Source: Quillaja saponaria
Taxonomy: Eukaryota; Streptophyta; Magnoliopsida; Fabales; Quillajaceae
Reading direction: 5' to 3'
Assembly (NCBI GenBank): GCA_029379385.1
Contig: CM055608.1
Span: 31,727,048 to 31,791,047 of the forward strand
Length of the DNA: 64,000 nt
Part shown: in pieces, positions 12,796 to 29,581 of the stretch
How positions within the stretch are numbered: position 1 is the stretch's first letter
Layout of the letters: every line of letters begins with the position of its first letter
Notes under the pieces: generated by a model
The model's database searches: none
Seen by the model: the letters and a program-made list of their open reading frames with translations, nothing else
What the model was told of the DNA's origin: nothing
Made by a program: the position numbers and the translations under genes

Positions 12796-14144
12796 GTTAG
12801 TCTTTCTCTGTCTCTCACGCTATTTCCGGCGATCTCGATTCGAACCGTATCTTGTTCTTCTTCGCTCTTTCTCGATCTGCCAAACTCGGGAGAAAAGTAT
12901 TCCAGGAAAGGAAATAGCTACATGAACTTTCTATTTTTTTTTGTATTTTAATTTCTGATGTTCATTCTTCAACTGCAAATCAGATATCTAGGGTTCGAAT
13001 TTAGCATTAGAACTGAAATTTAGGCCTTGTGTATGAATAGGAAACGTGTCTATATTCGCTACTTCCTCTCTTGTGTTGATCTGGTTTGAAGAACTGGTCG
13101 CAGAATCAGCCCTCATTGTTTTGCGCATCCCGCTTGAGGAATTTTGTTTTGTTTTTGTTTTCTGGTAGTGCAATTTGCAGACTTGTAACAGCTATTGCAT
13201 TATTATCTTAGTTAAATTAATTCTTTCTAAATTATGTAAGGTATTGTTCTTATCAGCTAGTAGCAATAAGCATTAGTGCACAGCACTACTGCAGATGCCT
13301 TATTAGCTGCTGATTTCTAATGGACATATAAATTTTGGGTTCTTATGTGTAAGGTGAATTGAACTATGTGCTTCACTTATTCTGGCAAGGGGATGTAAAA
13401 AGAAGTTAAAAAATGTAGCTACTTGCTTGTTTTGGCTCTAGAGGTATTCTTTATCCTTGGGATTGTGGATAATAATGTTTTGTTTCAGTCTTAGTTTGGC
13501 TGAATATCACAAACTAGTATGTGGTTACTAATTTCAATTTATTTACGTTTTAAGTGCTTAATTGCAAGTATTGGAGTCAGATTTCCAGGAAGAACATGCA
13601 CGCACTCATAGAATACTTTATCATATTGCATGATTCTGGATAAATAGCCATGGGATTTGGATAGATGAACGTGTAACACTAGTTAACAGGGGAAGGAGTG
13701 AAGGACAGATTCCAAGGATTAAGATTAACCAATGCTTAGATGAGTTTTCAGTAAAGCAAAAGAGTGATGTTATTACTGATTTTTTGGGTTAAGGTCTGTT
13801 GTATGTATAATTGCATACCTGAGCTTTTAAGTCTAACCGCAGATGAACAATTTTTTTTTTTTTTTTCTTTACCTACTATGCCTTGTTTAAACATAAAAAC
13901 AACAACTGGATCTAACTGAGATCTGTAGTGCTTCTCTGTCGAAACATATCCATCAATCACTTATGCCTTTAATATACCAAATAGGTGCATTAAGGATCTG
14001 TTGCACGGATAAGGCCTAGGCTGTAGCTGTTTATTGTCAAATAGGTGCACTTTGGTCTGATCTCATTTATTCTTTGTATTGTACAGGCATTCTATTTCTT
14101 CTCTTTGTGCTGCATCACCTATTTAATATTTCTCTTTCTGGCAG
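12796..14144 (+). other. SEC24 5' UTR intron (inferred)
   Basis: A donor GGGTTAGT after a pyrimidine-rich leader and an acceptor TTTCTGGCAG at 14144 bracket a 1.35 kb stretch with no useful ORF, just before the SEC24 coding exon. A long leader intron fits, but it needs transcript support. Confidence 0.55.
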
Positions 14145-14202
14145 GCTCAGGTGATGGGAGCAGATTTATAACAGAAAAACAACAAGATTATACCACAAAT
14201 AT

Positions 14203-17200
14203 ATGGCGACTGAAAATTCTGGCCGTCCAAGATTTCCTACAAGACCTACTACATCACCTTTTGCAGCTCCCTCTCAGGCCATGTCGCCTTTCTCATCATC
14301 TGGTCTTGTGGTTGGGTCAGATCCCTCTTCTTTCAGACCTACTCCCCCTGCTACTTCCCAGTCTACAATGCCTTTTTCATCATCTGGGCCTGTAGTTGGA
14401 TCAGGGACACCCAGTTTTAGACCTATGCCACCAGCTAGGTTCAGTGACCCCTCTGTGCCTGCTCCTCCAGCAACGAATACTCCACTAACTGTTGGACCTT
14501 TCCAGCGTTTCCCGACACCACAAATTCCCACAGCAGGTCAAGCACCTTCACGTGCTCCACCTTTGGGGCAACTGCCAATTCGACCCTCTGCAGGTCAAGT
14601 AACAGCCCCTCCAAACTCCTTTTATCCACAGCCACAAAGACCTTTTGTCCCAATGGGATCCCCCCAACAAGGTGCCACTCCTGCAACTTCTAGTTTAAAT
14701 GCCTCTCAATCTTTCTCAGATTCGTCATTTCCAGTTGCGAGGCCAAATTTTCAGCTGCCTTTTCCTGGATACGCCAGTAAGCAGTCTAGTGCAGAGCCAC
14801 AAGCTCCACCTATACAATCATCTTTTCTCACTAATCAAGGAAACTATGCACATGCTTTGCCAGCACCATCTTCCCCTTTTGTAGCTCACCAAGGAGGCTA
14901 TGTTCCACCTCCACCGGTGGCAGCTCCACTACCAGGTGTGCTGTCTAGGGACCAAATGCAACAGCCAGGATCTGGACCTCCTATTGGTTCCTCCATTCAG
15001 GGATTGGCAGAAGACTTCTGCTCGCTCTCACTTGGAGCTCGTACAGGATCATTGGATATAGGAATTGATTCAAAAGAACTGCCAAGGCCGTTGGATGATC
15101 ATGTGGGGCCAAAGTCTCTTGCTGAGATGTATCCCATGAACTGCAATCCTAGATATCTACGATTTACAACCAATGCTATTCCTAGTTCCCAATCTTTAGT
15201 TTCACGGTGGCATTTACCTCTTGGAGCAGTTGTATGTCCACTTGCAGAAGCTCCCAGTGGGGTTAGTGCCTCTTTACTCAGTTGCTCAGCATGTACATGT
15301 ATGGGACATTTTTATTTCTTCAACTTGTTAATTGTTTTTCTTCTTTGTTCAGGAGGAGGTGGCAATAGTTAACTTTTCTCCTTCTAGTGTTATACGCTGT
15401 AGAAGATGTCGAGCATATGTGAACCCATATGTAACATTTACAGATTCTGGGAGAAAGTTCCGCTGCAATATTTGTGCTTTGCTTAACGATGGTAATCTCA
15501 ACTCTTATTGCTTTACCCCACCCACCCATACAAGAAAAGTGAAAAGTAAAAAGTAAAATAGAAGGAATGAAACCATTTTTTTGGGTGAGGTGTGGGATTT
15601 GTTATATGAAAGTACAGAAAGTTTGTTAGACTGCATTTTTTTCCTTTCTTTTCTCCACTAAGATTTATTTACTTCAAATCTTCATATACTCATTTGTGTA
15701 ATATCTGCTGTAACACGTCTACATTACCTAGCTTGCTCTCTAGTCCTTAGAACCCATTCCAAAATGGAGTATACATTTTAACTGGAAGCTGGAATAGCTC
15801 TTCAAATTATCTGCATAATTATTTTAAATTTAATGTGGACCATACTGGCTACAGCTACACCTGATAGCTTGGTCCAGAAATTTATGCATGATAAGTACTT
15901 TTCATCTACTATATGTGGTGGTCATGGTTGGTTTGGATATTTTCTGAATCATAGTTGATAATGGTACTGATTATGATATTCAGTTCCTAGTGAATATTAT
16001 TCCCAACTGGATGCCACTGGTAGAAGAATTGATTTGGATCAGCGGCCAGAGCTTACTAAGGGTACCGTGGAATTTGTTGCTCCTGCTGAATATATGGTGC
16101 GGCCTCCTATGCCTCCAGTCTATTTTTTCCTTATTGACGTCTCCATATCTGCAGTTAGAAGTGGAATGATTGAGGTAAGCGCTTCTTACTGCAGTATATT
16201 TTACTGAATTCTATCTTGTATGTGGCGATATGTTTGTTGATATCAAATACTTCTTACATATAAACTGTAAAATCATGAAGACTTCTGACTATTCTTCTCA
16301 ACATCTATGTATGGATTATTCTGCATTCTGGTGGAAGTTCTAAAAGAAATGACAATTTCTTTTTGAAAAGTAATAAGTAATTTACTAATTACTTATATAA
16401 ACAAATATTTGTCATTTCTTTTGTTGGGTTTGGAATAGGAAATTTAATACAAGTAGTGCACTTTCTTAATTATTTTTTTTGTTCATTGTAGAATCAATAG
16501 GCCCACCAGATAATTCATGGCATTGATATTATGGCCTGCAAGTATCCAATTGAAGCAAGAGTTACGCGATTATGAATTTTTTCTTTGGTAAATTGTACTT
16601 ACAGAAAATTAAGGTTTCTGTTTACCAAACTAACCCTGTCAAGGACCTTCAATTTCTTATTGTAAAGAGAATATCCTTTAAGTGGTTAAAGATTGAGATA
16701 TGATTGTTTTCCATTTCCTTTGATCATTTCTATAACTTATAAAAATCAGGGAGTCTGTTTTCCAAAATCGGTGTGGATCTTTGCATTATGGCATTTGTTG
16801 ACCTTTAACATTCTTGTTGCAGGTTGTGGCGCAAACAATCAGGTCATGCTTGGATGAGCTGCCTGGCTTTCCCAGAACACAAATTGGGTTTGCAACTTTT
16901 GACAGCACTATTCATTTTTATAACATGAAGGTAAGAGATGCTGTTGTTACTGTTGATATGCTTTCACCTTTTCTTCCTTTAGCCAAAATGCATGCTAACT
17001 TTCTTTTTATATTATGACTGTGTAGTCATCCTTGACTCAGCCTCAAATGATGGTGGTCTCAGATCTGGAGGATATATTTGTTCCATTGCCAGATGATTTA
17101 CTTGTCAACCTGTCTGAATCAAGAAGTGTGGTGGAAACTTTCCTTGAGAGTTTGCCTTCCATGTTTCAGGACAATGTGAATCTGGAATCTGCTTTTGGCC

Positions 17201-20200
17201 CTGCTCTTAAGGCAGCATTTATGCTTATGGTGTGTTAGTTTTAGCCAAATTATACATTGAATTTTATTGACGAGCCATTTCATTGTTTTCCCTTCCTCTG
17301 AGATTAATGAGCTTTTTTACTTCCCAATGCGCATGACAGGAATGAGTTTCTGTTGAAACAAACCTAATGAGTATTCCAAAAATTAGTTTTCAAAATAGTG
17401 GACAAAAACGGAACATGATCGGTGGCCTCTTACCAAGTACCATGAATCATCAAAGGAGGACCCCTGCTTGTGTGCAGGGTAGTGTGTAGTGGTTTATGAG
17501 TGCTGATTACAATTAATTGAGCTTGCACTTAATTAGTGCATAATCATGTCTTATTGGGATCTACAATTAAAAAGACTTTTTGTCCTTATAAGTTACTTTT
17601 AGAGCTATAACTTTCCGCTCTCTGCAGAGTCAACTTGGGGGAAAATTGTTGATTTTTCAAAATACATTGCCGTCTCTTGGTGTTGGCCGCTTGAAGTTAC
17701 GTGGAGCGGATCTTCGTGTTTATGGGACAGATAAAGAACATGCGTTAAGACTTCCAGAAGATCCATTTTATAAGCAAATGGCCGCTGAATTTTCGAAAGT
17801 ACCAGATATCAGTAAATGTTTATGCGTTCAGTGACAAGTACACCGACATAGCCTCCTTAGGTAATCTTTTTATTTTCTTTGCAAAGTAGGTTAAGGATGC
17901 TTATTCTATCTTAAGTATCATACTACAGATTATGTGGTGGTGTATATGTATTGATTCTAAGAACAAATGCATTTTCCTATGCTTCCACCAATCATGATTC
18001 CCCCAACCCTAAGAGATGGAGTTTTTACCATTAAGATGACACGCTTGATTTGGGTGTATAACTTATAGGTGACAAAATTATCTCTTTATGATTTTACTGT
18101 TGTCATAGGAACTTTGGCAAAGTACACTGCTGGTCAGGTGTATTATTATCCACGCTTCCAATTAGCCACTCATGCAGAGAAATTGAGACATGAGTTAAGG
18201 AGGGACCTTACTAGGGAAACTGCTTGGGAAGCTGTGCTGCGTATCAGATGTGGAAAAGGTTTACATTTTCTGTGTCCTTGACAATCTAGCTGTTTCTCCT
18301 CCTTGTTTAATTCTGCTAATTATATTGCATTGTGCTTTTAGGGGTCCGATTCACAAGTTATCATGGAAACTTTATGCTAAGGTCTACTGATTTGTTAGCA
18401 CTTCCAGCTGTGGATTGTGATAAATCCTTTGCAATGCAGTTATCTCTAGAAGAGACATTACTGACAACTCCGACAATGTATTTTCAAGCTGCTTTGCTGT
18501 ATCCTTTTGTGCAGAAATGCTTGATCTGACTTCCGATATTAAAATACACAAGATATTTAAGGTGCTTCTTTTACGACTATTGTCTTCAAAAATTGAAGAC
18601 TTACTGGTCACATTACTTTCATATAATTAAACTTTGTAAGCCGTTTGCTTATGCAGTTTGGTATCTAGGACTCAAACAGAGACAAGAAAATTCTCCCTTC
18701 ATATAGCAATCCATATGAATTATGATGGGCTTTTGTCTCCCCCTTAATCATTGCATTAGATATTATCTTTTTCATCAGAACACTGGAAACTCTTCTGTAT
18801 CGAAAGTCAAAGAGATCCAACTTAGATTTAGTTTAGTTTTCAGCAATGTATTATTTGTGTTTGGTGGTTCCTATTCTGAGATACACTCATACAAGTTCCT
18901 AGAAATATAGGGAGATACGAGTTCCTAGAATAGGGAGGAATTTTTATTTTTTTATTTTTTTTGCATTAATATCAATTACATATTTCTAATAAACTTGTTT
19001 ACTTGAATTAGTATAATATTACGGCTTATACTTGGCTTTTAGTTGAAATTGTCTAATAGGACAATATATTTGGTGTGTATAATGGTAATGCCTGTAGCAT
19101 CCCTAACAGTAAAATAGATACACTGCATCTTGCGGAGAAAGACGTATCAGAGTACATACAGCAGCAGCACCAGTAGTAGCAGAGTTGGGAGAGATGTATC
19201 GCCAGGCTGATATTGGTGCCATTGTATCTTTGTTTAGCAGGCTAGGTAGGGTAAACGGTACTCTTTGTTCTACTTATGTCCTATGTAGTTACGGATCTTG
19301 ATTATGTGTGTTTTTTTTTTTTTCTTCACAAATTTTTATTCAAATTTGTAGCAATTGAGAAAACATTGGCATATAAGCTTGAAGAAGCACGGAATTCTGT
19401 GCAACAAAGAATAGTCAAAGCCCTCAGAGAATATCGAACTCTTTATGCTGTGCAACACCGATTGATGGGCAAAATGATATATCCAGAGTCTCTTAAGTTC
19501 CTGCCTCTGTATGGATTAGCTCTTTGTAGATCAACTCCTCTACGTGGAGGTTATTCTGATGCCCCACTTGATGAACGCTGTGCAGCAGGATACACAATGA
19601 TGACTCTACCAATAACAAGGCTGTTGAAACTTCTATATCCTAGTCTGAATCGACTTGACGAGTATCTTTTAAAGGTAATACCTTTTTATGCACTTGAATG
19701 TACACTAAGAGGACAGTCAAATACTCAAAATTTCAATTTTTAACTTGTTTTTGTCTCCGATGTTTTCAGGCATCCACACAGACTGCTGATTTAAAAAATG
19801 TTGGGAAAAGGTTACCCTTGACTGCTGAAAGCTTGGATTCCAGAGGCCTATATATCTATGATGATGGTTTTCGATTTGTTATATGGTTTGGTAGAGTGCT
19901 TTCACCTGACATAGCCATGAAAATACTTGGTGCTGACTTTGCTGCGGAATTATCAAAGGTATGGTATATCCCTTCAAGGGATTCTGGGAATATAGGCTTT
20001 TGATAGGGCTTGCTTGAAAAGTAAAAGTTCTATGATTTGTCATCTAGAAGAAAGAAGACCTCGTTTTATTGTCTTTGTTTTACTTATTACTTCCCACTTG
20101 AAGCTTGCACCATTGATGCCTTATATCTTCTCTAGTAAGTTTGATGCTTTATTTTGGACTTAGTGTGTAGTTCATGATCAATTCTTTATGGTGATTTCTG

Positions 20201-20893
20201 GGGAAACTAGCTAGTGGATCAGCTTTTTTTTTGTTGTTATGTGCAGGTTTTTAATTGGTTATCAAGTTCTATTGAACTAAAAAGGTTGTAAACTGACCAT
20301 GGTCAGTTATCTTAAACTGACAGGTTAAAAGTTTAGGAGAGAATTTGGTCTGCCCTTGATGATTCACCCATTTTGCTATTGGATGATCTTGGCCAAGATG
20401 TTGGATGTATATATGTTCCAAATGGTAGTTTAAAATGCAAGAGAATAGTTTATAACAATATTAAGCATTTCTGAAATTTACGTGAACATGTATCGCAAAG
20501 AAGAGTTCTGCTATTCATCTTATCATAATGAACTTAATTATTGTCCTGTATTAGACATACTCAGGTGCTACATTTTTGTTTTCTTTATTTTTTCTTTTTA
20601 TGTTGTTGGACTTTATATCCCGCATTAGACGCCATCAGGAGTTCTTGTTTTCTGGGAAACAGGTTACGCTCTGTGAGCATGATAATGAGATGTCAAGGAA
20701 GCTGATGGGGTTACTGAAGAAATTCAGAGAAAGTGATCCTTCATATTATCAGCTCTGCCAGCTTGTAAGACAAGGTGAACAGCCTAGAGAAGGGTTCCTT
20801 CTTCTTGCAAATCTTGTTGAGGACCAGATGGGTGGTAACAGTAGTTATGTCGATTGGATGCTACAGATACAACGTCAAGTGCAGCAATCATGA
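14203..20893 (+). CDS. SEC24A: SEC24 COPII coat cargo adaptor, with a one-base frameshift in exon 7
   Basis: SEC24 pairs with SEC23 on SAR1-GTP and selects cargo for COPII vesicles at ER exit sites. Twelve coding exons were joined: 14203-15261, 15353-15491, 15984-16174, 16823-16930, 17026-17229, 17628-17860, 18109-18258, 18342-18498, 19118-19245, 19352-19674, 19770-19958 and 20663-20893. The N-terminus (about 1-290) is rich in Pro, Ser and Gln. A C-x2-C-x18-C-x2-C zinc finger is at Cys369/372/391/394. Trunk, beta-sandwich, helical and gelsolin-like parts follow, and the end is RQVQQS. All phases agree except exon 7. After codon 624 (AAA, 17796-17798) one extra base, called as G17799, shifts the frame, and translation would stop after 11 more residues. 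Without that base the protein would be 1036 residues, close to Arabidopsis SEC24A. The rest is well conserved, so an assembly error or a very recent mutation is likelier than an old pseudogene. Confidence 0.93.
18499..19117 (+). other. U12-type (minor spliceosome) GT-AG intron in SEC24
   Basis: The donor is GTATCCTTTT, which matches the U12 consensus in full. A branch-site-like ATCCCTAAC lies at 19099-19107 (consensus TTCCTTAAC), with the likely branch A 11 bases before the acceptor AG at 19116-19117. There is no pyrimidine tract before the AG. The flanking exons join in phase as Leu-Leu-Tyr-Thr-Ala-Ser. The other SEC24 introns have ordinary U2-type donors. Confidence 0.85.
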
Positions 20894-23140
20894 TTCACAG
20901 GTACTAATTCAACTGTTTTGGGAAACTAGCTTTTTTAGGGTTTCAATGGGGGTGGAGAAGAATTACAATGTGGCTTATTGTCCCAAATATGAGTATGTTA
21001 TAGTTCCAGGGTCTATCCACCTAATAATTGGTCAAAGAGATTCTCATAACATTTTAGTGAATTACTTTACCCACAACCTGAATATATTGAGTCAACCTAA
21101 GTATTATATAAATCCTTGGCCTATCCACCTTATACCAATTGGTTTTAGGTTCGGTCTTCAGTGTCCTTCTTTACATAGTCCAAGACACGGCCCAATTGTG
21201 TTCAGAGGAGATTGGATGTTCAATGGATCCTCCACATTGGATAAATTTGAAGTCAGTGTAGTAGGTCTACTGTCGAGCCTAATCCTCACCACCTATTGCC
21301 ATTCGGTTTTATGTTTTTTTTTTTTTTTTTTTGTGCTAAGAGCCAATTGGTATATCTTACTTGGATCTGATTATGTTTTATATGTGTAATGATTTTTGCT
21401 TTATATCCCTTCATTCGCTAAACTGGCAGGAAATCCATCTGGCTTATTCTGTGCCTCATCTGTAAAATGATTGATCATTTTGTTCACTATTGGGATTAGA
21501 TTGTATCTGTCCCCATGCCTGCCGCGAAGTGTGTTTCCTTGCCTTGACTAATTGCTAGGCGGATATTCAGAGACGTTTTTGGTTCATTCTAATGTAGTTA
21601 GGGGAAATGTACTTTTAAGTGTCTTAGTTATACAAATTTGTGCTTGAGTTTAATTTAATTATAGAGAATAAAAACATTATTTTTGTATGTGAGATAAATG
21701 TTCTCAGTTGCTCGTGTTATATTCCGATCTACCCCGTCATATTGTTAATTCATTCATTGAAGAGAGAAATCGGATTTTGTTTGATGACAATAATATTTAT
21801 TCTGAATTTTGAATATTTATGTCAACCTTTTTCCTTCAGTCTTTGTTGATATACTTGGGAAATGTATTAAAGTAATTAATTTCACTTCTTATCTTACGTT
21901 TATTCTCGTGAGATCATTCACATGAAACGAAACCTTACTAATTCTACTGCTTGTAGACATATATAGTATTATCAAAGTTCTACTTCTACAGATATCAAAA
22001 TAGAATCCTATAATTAAAAATAAATCTAACATAGTTAAGATCCTTCTAATACTACAAATTTGATTGTTGTTTTTTGTTTTTACTTTTGGCAATTGGCTTG
22101 GTTCAATCCTTATGTGGCAAAGATGCCAAAGGCATGTTCATGTAGCACCAATGATTTGACTTGAGCAATTTTTTTGACACATGGCAGTTGAAGGACAATG
22201 ATGGCTTTATATACTTTTTTTTTTCTCAACATAAGTAGACTTTCGGTTCTTTAACTTATAATTTAGTCATAATTTGTTTTCAACATCCCAATTTAGGAAG
22301 CATTTACTTGAGATATTAAAATAATATTTTGACCTTAGTCTATCATTAATTATCATAGTTGCATCAATTGAAAATTAAAGAAACTTGTTTGAAAAAAAAT
22401 CAAGGTAATTGATAAATAAAGTAAATGATAGAAATGCATGGAATATAGATTTTTTTCTTAAGATAAAAATAAAATAAAATTATAATGATGGTACAGAGAT
22501 AAATTCTTCTACTCAGATACATATTCTTAAAATAAAAAAAGAAAAACTTAATTAATATTGATTGCTAGATTTATTATTAAATAAATAATTGGTTTAATAA
22601 TTAACTCAAGATGTAAATATTGTTCTTTTAAAAAAGTATAGGCTCCTTTAACTTGGGAATACCTACACATTTATTTTTAAAAAATAACGAAAATATTCTC
22701 ATAATTTTTAAAAAAAAAATAAACACTCTTAATTAGAACTGTATTTATCTTTAAAAAAATCTATTGTCCAAGCCAAAACAAGAAGAATTCAATTTGGCAT
22801 TGTGAATTCATACAACAGGTCCACATTGCTCTACCTCATAACCCCTACTGAATTTTTTTTTTTCATTGATTTCCTTTTTGAATTCTCATTTAATTATATG
22901 TTTCACAATTTTATAATACCAAAAGTAGAAGAAAAAAAAAAAATTAAAGTAAGTTTGAGCTTTGAATGGTCAAAAAAACATAAAGCAGGCTTCTTCCTTC
23001 CGGACAATATTTTTAATAAAGTTTAGTTTTTGTTTTATGTAAATTTTTTATTTTTTTAATAAGAAAAACACGAAAATAATTTTATAGGGTTCTTCTTTGA
23101 CTGTCACCAGCGCATTATAGCGCACCACACAAAAAAGCAG
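20894..23140. other. SEC24 3' flank and intergenic DNA
   Basis: The SEC24 3' UTR should occupy the start of this stretch. Between about 20940 and 21310 lies a less AT-rich segment with two related blocks (CTATCCACCT near 21014 and CTATCCACCTTA near 21121), possibly a small decayed element. T-rich and A-rich runs follow. No gene was recognised. Confidence 0.45.
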
Positions 23141-23276
23141 GGCTCTTACTCATACACATCCAAAAGAGCCAACCATTTTCACCTCTCCAAAATAACCATA
23201 GATCTAAGCTTCTGATCTAAGAAGTGCTATCGTTCGGAAACTTCTTGTTCACTTTCTGGAATTTGTGCTTCTTTTG

Positions 23277-23985
23277 GTAAAGTTAACCTCCACTGGTTAT
23301 TTTTCTTTTTTTTCTTTCTTGAAGTTTAATCGATAATTCGTTCTTTATATCTTTTTAGGCTTTTTGTTGTAAAATTGATGTGTTTCTTCTAATTTAAACT
23401 GTATATTTTCGTTAATTCTATTATGGGTATTGGACAGGGCTCTGTTAGATCAAATCATTTGGTTATAATGATCTTTGGGTTTTAGTGATAAGGGTTTTTT
23501 CTAATTTTTCTTTTCTCTTTTTTGGGTGACTGGATTTACGAATTTGGTTAGATCCGATGGATTTTGATATTTCTTTCCCTATTTGTACAAATGGGCATAT
23601 ATAATGCCAAAATATTTGTCCATGTTTTGTTAGTAAATGTTTAATATATACGATAGTGGAGTTTTCTGTTTTGGGTTTCATTTACATGTACTTTAGTTTT
23701 ACTTATTGATGTGCTTTTCTGCAAATATGGTGTTTGATAGAAGGCAGAAGGTTTTTAACTAGTCACTGTGCTTATTTTAGTTGGCTGAATATGTCATGGC
23801 AGTACTAAATCTGAATAAACTAATTTAGGAAATTGGTAAAGAAAAAGTTGTCCTTAGTTCTTGCTTCATTTCTTGTCATTGGGCACCATTTTCTTTTTGT
23901 GGCTGATTATCTACAGTATGGATACTGGAGAATGGGTGAGTTGAATTTTTGTAACTGATTTTGTAGCTGCTGTTAATTTTAGCAG
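23277..23985 (+). other. GSK3-like kinase 5' UTR intron (inferred)
   Basis: A GGTAAAGT donor and a TTTTAGCAG acceptor bracket a stretch just before the kinase start exon. The acceptor is a NAGNAG tandem (AGs at 23981-23982 and 23984-23985), so two leader forms differing by three bases are possible. Confidence 0.5.
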
Positions 23986-24031
23986 GAGAAATGTGGTAGA
24001 AGATCAAGGAAGTTTGTAAAGTTTTCCTGTA

Positions 24032-27428
<3,397 letters not shown>

Positions 27429-28319
27429 TTTGTTGTGGAATGTAAGAAAACCTGTTAGTGTTGTTATGAGTTCCGACATGAAAGCTATGTGGTTCCACTG
27501 TTTATTTATATTTGTTCCTTCATGTATCTTTGTTGTAGTTACCTTCCCCCTGTAAAAGCAGATTTAGATATATATGTTATTTCTGTAATGGTATTCTGAT
27601 TAGTGATACCCAATTCTCAATGGGTATTCTGATTAGTGATACCCTGTTTCCTGTAATAGAGTATATTGTACCATCAGCATTGATCTGAATGTTATTTCTT
27701 GAACACAATGATCACTGAGTATGCTGAGAGATTAGAAACCATTAGTCCATTACCAAACCTCATGGTGCAGAAATCAAGCATTTTGGTAAGTTAAAAATTA
27801 TGCCACCCTACCTGTCAATTGGGAAATGGAATCTGTGACTTAATACAACCAACTCATCCCAAAATTTGAAGAGCCCTCACCACCCAAATCAAATGGCATA
27901 CAAGTCAAATCGATTTTTTCTCTTTGGATGATCATCACTATCATTACTCACTAACGGATTTTGAAGCTATCCAAATTTTATTGAAGTTTCTCCTACAAAC
28001 CAGTGGCTCTGACCCAGTGACCCACATCTATACTAGCTTATGATTACCAAAACCCCGAGCATCCGGACCGTCTGTTTAAGGTCTGGAAAGGGTGAGGTTC
28101 ATTTAGTCCTTTTAATCCCACATCGAATAGAAACAACTAAACCAAAATTTTCAGTCAAGCGGAAGAGAGTTTTTTTTTCCTTCCTATTTTGCCCTTTTCG
28201 CCATAGCCTTCCCTGAAGCTCGGATTTTATTTTTTTTCCACCGTCGTCGTCTTCATCCCTACAGTGTTTACCTAAACCCACAGTTTTTATGAAGTAGACT
28301 GATAATTTGTTACGAGCCA
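27429..28319 (+). other. Kinase 3' UTR and the U11/U12-20K promoter
   Basis: The kinase 3' UTR fills the left part. A short tandem duplication (unit TATTCTGATTAGTGATACCC plus a 13-bp linker) lies at about 27591-27645. The right part should carry the leader of the next gene. No other gene was seen. Confidence 0.5.
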
Positions 28320-29581
28320 ATGCCGTTGGGGAAGTACCACTGCGATTATTGCGACAAAGAATTCCAAGATACCCCATCGGCACGAAAACGACATCTTCAG
28401 GGTCTTCAGCACCTTCGAGCGAAAGCTCTCTGGTACGACTCTCTCAAACTCCGAGGTCCGCTATTCCTCCCATGTCTCAATTTTGGGTTTCCTTTCATTT
28501 TTCGTTGGCATTCTCAATTTTGGCGTTATTTCATTTTGGCTCTGTTCTCTGAGTAGCCTTCTAATTGATTGCAGATCCTAGTCAGGCTTATGCAGAAGGA
28601 TTTGGCAATGGGGTTTGCAATCGCTTTCTCCAAACGGTACCTTTTCTATCAACTGGACTTGGAACTATTTTTTCTTTACCTAAATAATGTGTAGTGGGCA
28701 GAAATTTTGCTTCTAACTCTTGTATGGGTAATTTGGCGTGCATTCTAGGGTATTTGTCAGTATGGAGATTCTTGCAAATATTTTCATCCCAAGAGCTTGC
28801 GGTGTGGGAATGCTCAAGGTGAATTTTGTTCCTGCTGAATATAATCGTTTTCTCTTTCTCTTTTTTATTTTATTTTTCTTGTACTATTTCCATTATTGGC
28901 ATGGAAGCTTGATTCTTGTTAGAAACCCTTTTATGCATGATACAAGATAGGTAGCACAGAACATAGATCTCTAATATTCTGTATGTGTTCAATGATTCAG
29001 TCCAGCTGATACTGTAACATTCATTCTGCCCCTTACTGGAAGTTGATAATGACATTGTGCACCAGTTTGAGCAAAGAGAAAATTACCATTTTTCTTTTAG
29101 AAATTTGATGTCATTTAAAACTTGTTGACTGCCTTTTCAGATAATATACAGTCATCGACAATTGCAGGGAGTCAATTAGTGAGCTCATTAGCAGGTAACC
29201 CTTTAAATTAATTGTTGATTAAGCTTGAGGATTATTCAGTGGACAGTTAGTGTTGTTACTTATGCACTTTCCAAATTTATCTATATGTGATTTTCTATTA
29301 TAATTAGGTGTTATAGACTCCTCATGGTGCTAGCTAATACTGAAACAGTCATGGATAAATCATTATGCAGTCCCAACTTCCAACTCCTGATGGTTGTATA
29401 TACTATAAAGTTTAAACTTCTCTTTTATTTTCATTAAGACATATTTCCAATTTCTCCATTGTGATTTACAGGTGATATGGTACAAGATAGTAAGGGAATG
29501 TCATGGGGCAACATACCTCCATCGCTTAAACCTCATCCAGAGGGTGGATATCCGTCTTTTCCCTTTGTAGATTGGGGATAG
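28320..29581 (+). CDS. U11/U12-20K: U11/U12 snRNP 20 kDa protein (ZMAT5-like)
   Basis: A subunit of the U11/U12 di-snRNP, which recognises U12-type introns in the nucleus. Five coding exons join to 143 residues: 28320-28455, 28575-28636, 28749-28818, 29141-29194 and 29472-29581. The N-terminus MPLGKYHCDYCDKEF is a U1C-type C2H2 finger (C-x2-C, with HLQGLQH supplying the histidines). A CCCH finger follows in exons 2-3 with spacing C-x8-C-x5-C-x3-H (CNRFLQTGIC, QYGDSCKYFH). The tail ends in a conserved aromatic stretch, FPFVDWG. Human ZMAT5 and the Arabidopsis 20K protein share this order. The start is the first ATG and sits directly before the finger. It follows the GSK3-like kinase in the same direction with 0.9 kb between coding regions. 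No break was found. The first donor (GTCCGC) is atypical. Confidence 0.93.

Noticed and set aside
17799..17812. A micro-intron that would rescue SEC24
   Set aside because: GTACCAGATATCAG has GT and AG ends, but 14 bases is too short to splice, and the next codon would be TAA.
20775..21389. 204-codon ORF overlapping the SEC24 end
   Set aside because: It starts out of frame inside the last SEC24 exon, runs into the 3' flank and ends in a T run. It has no family features.
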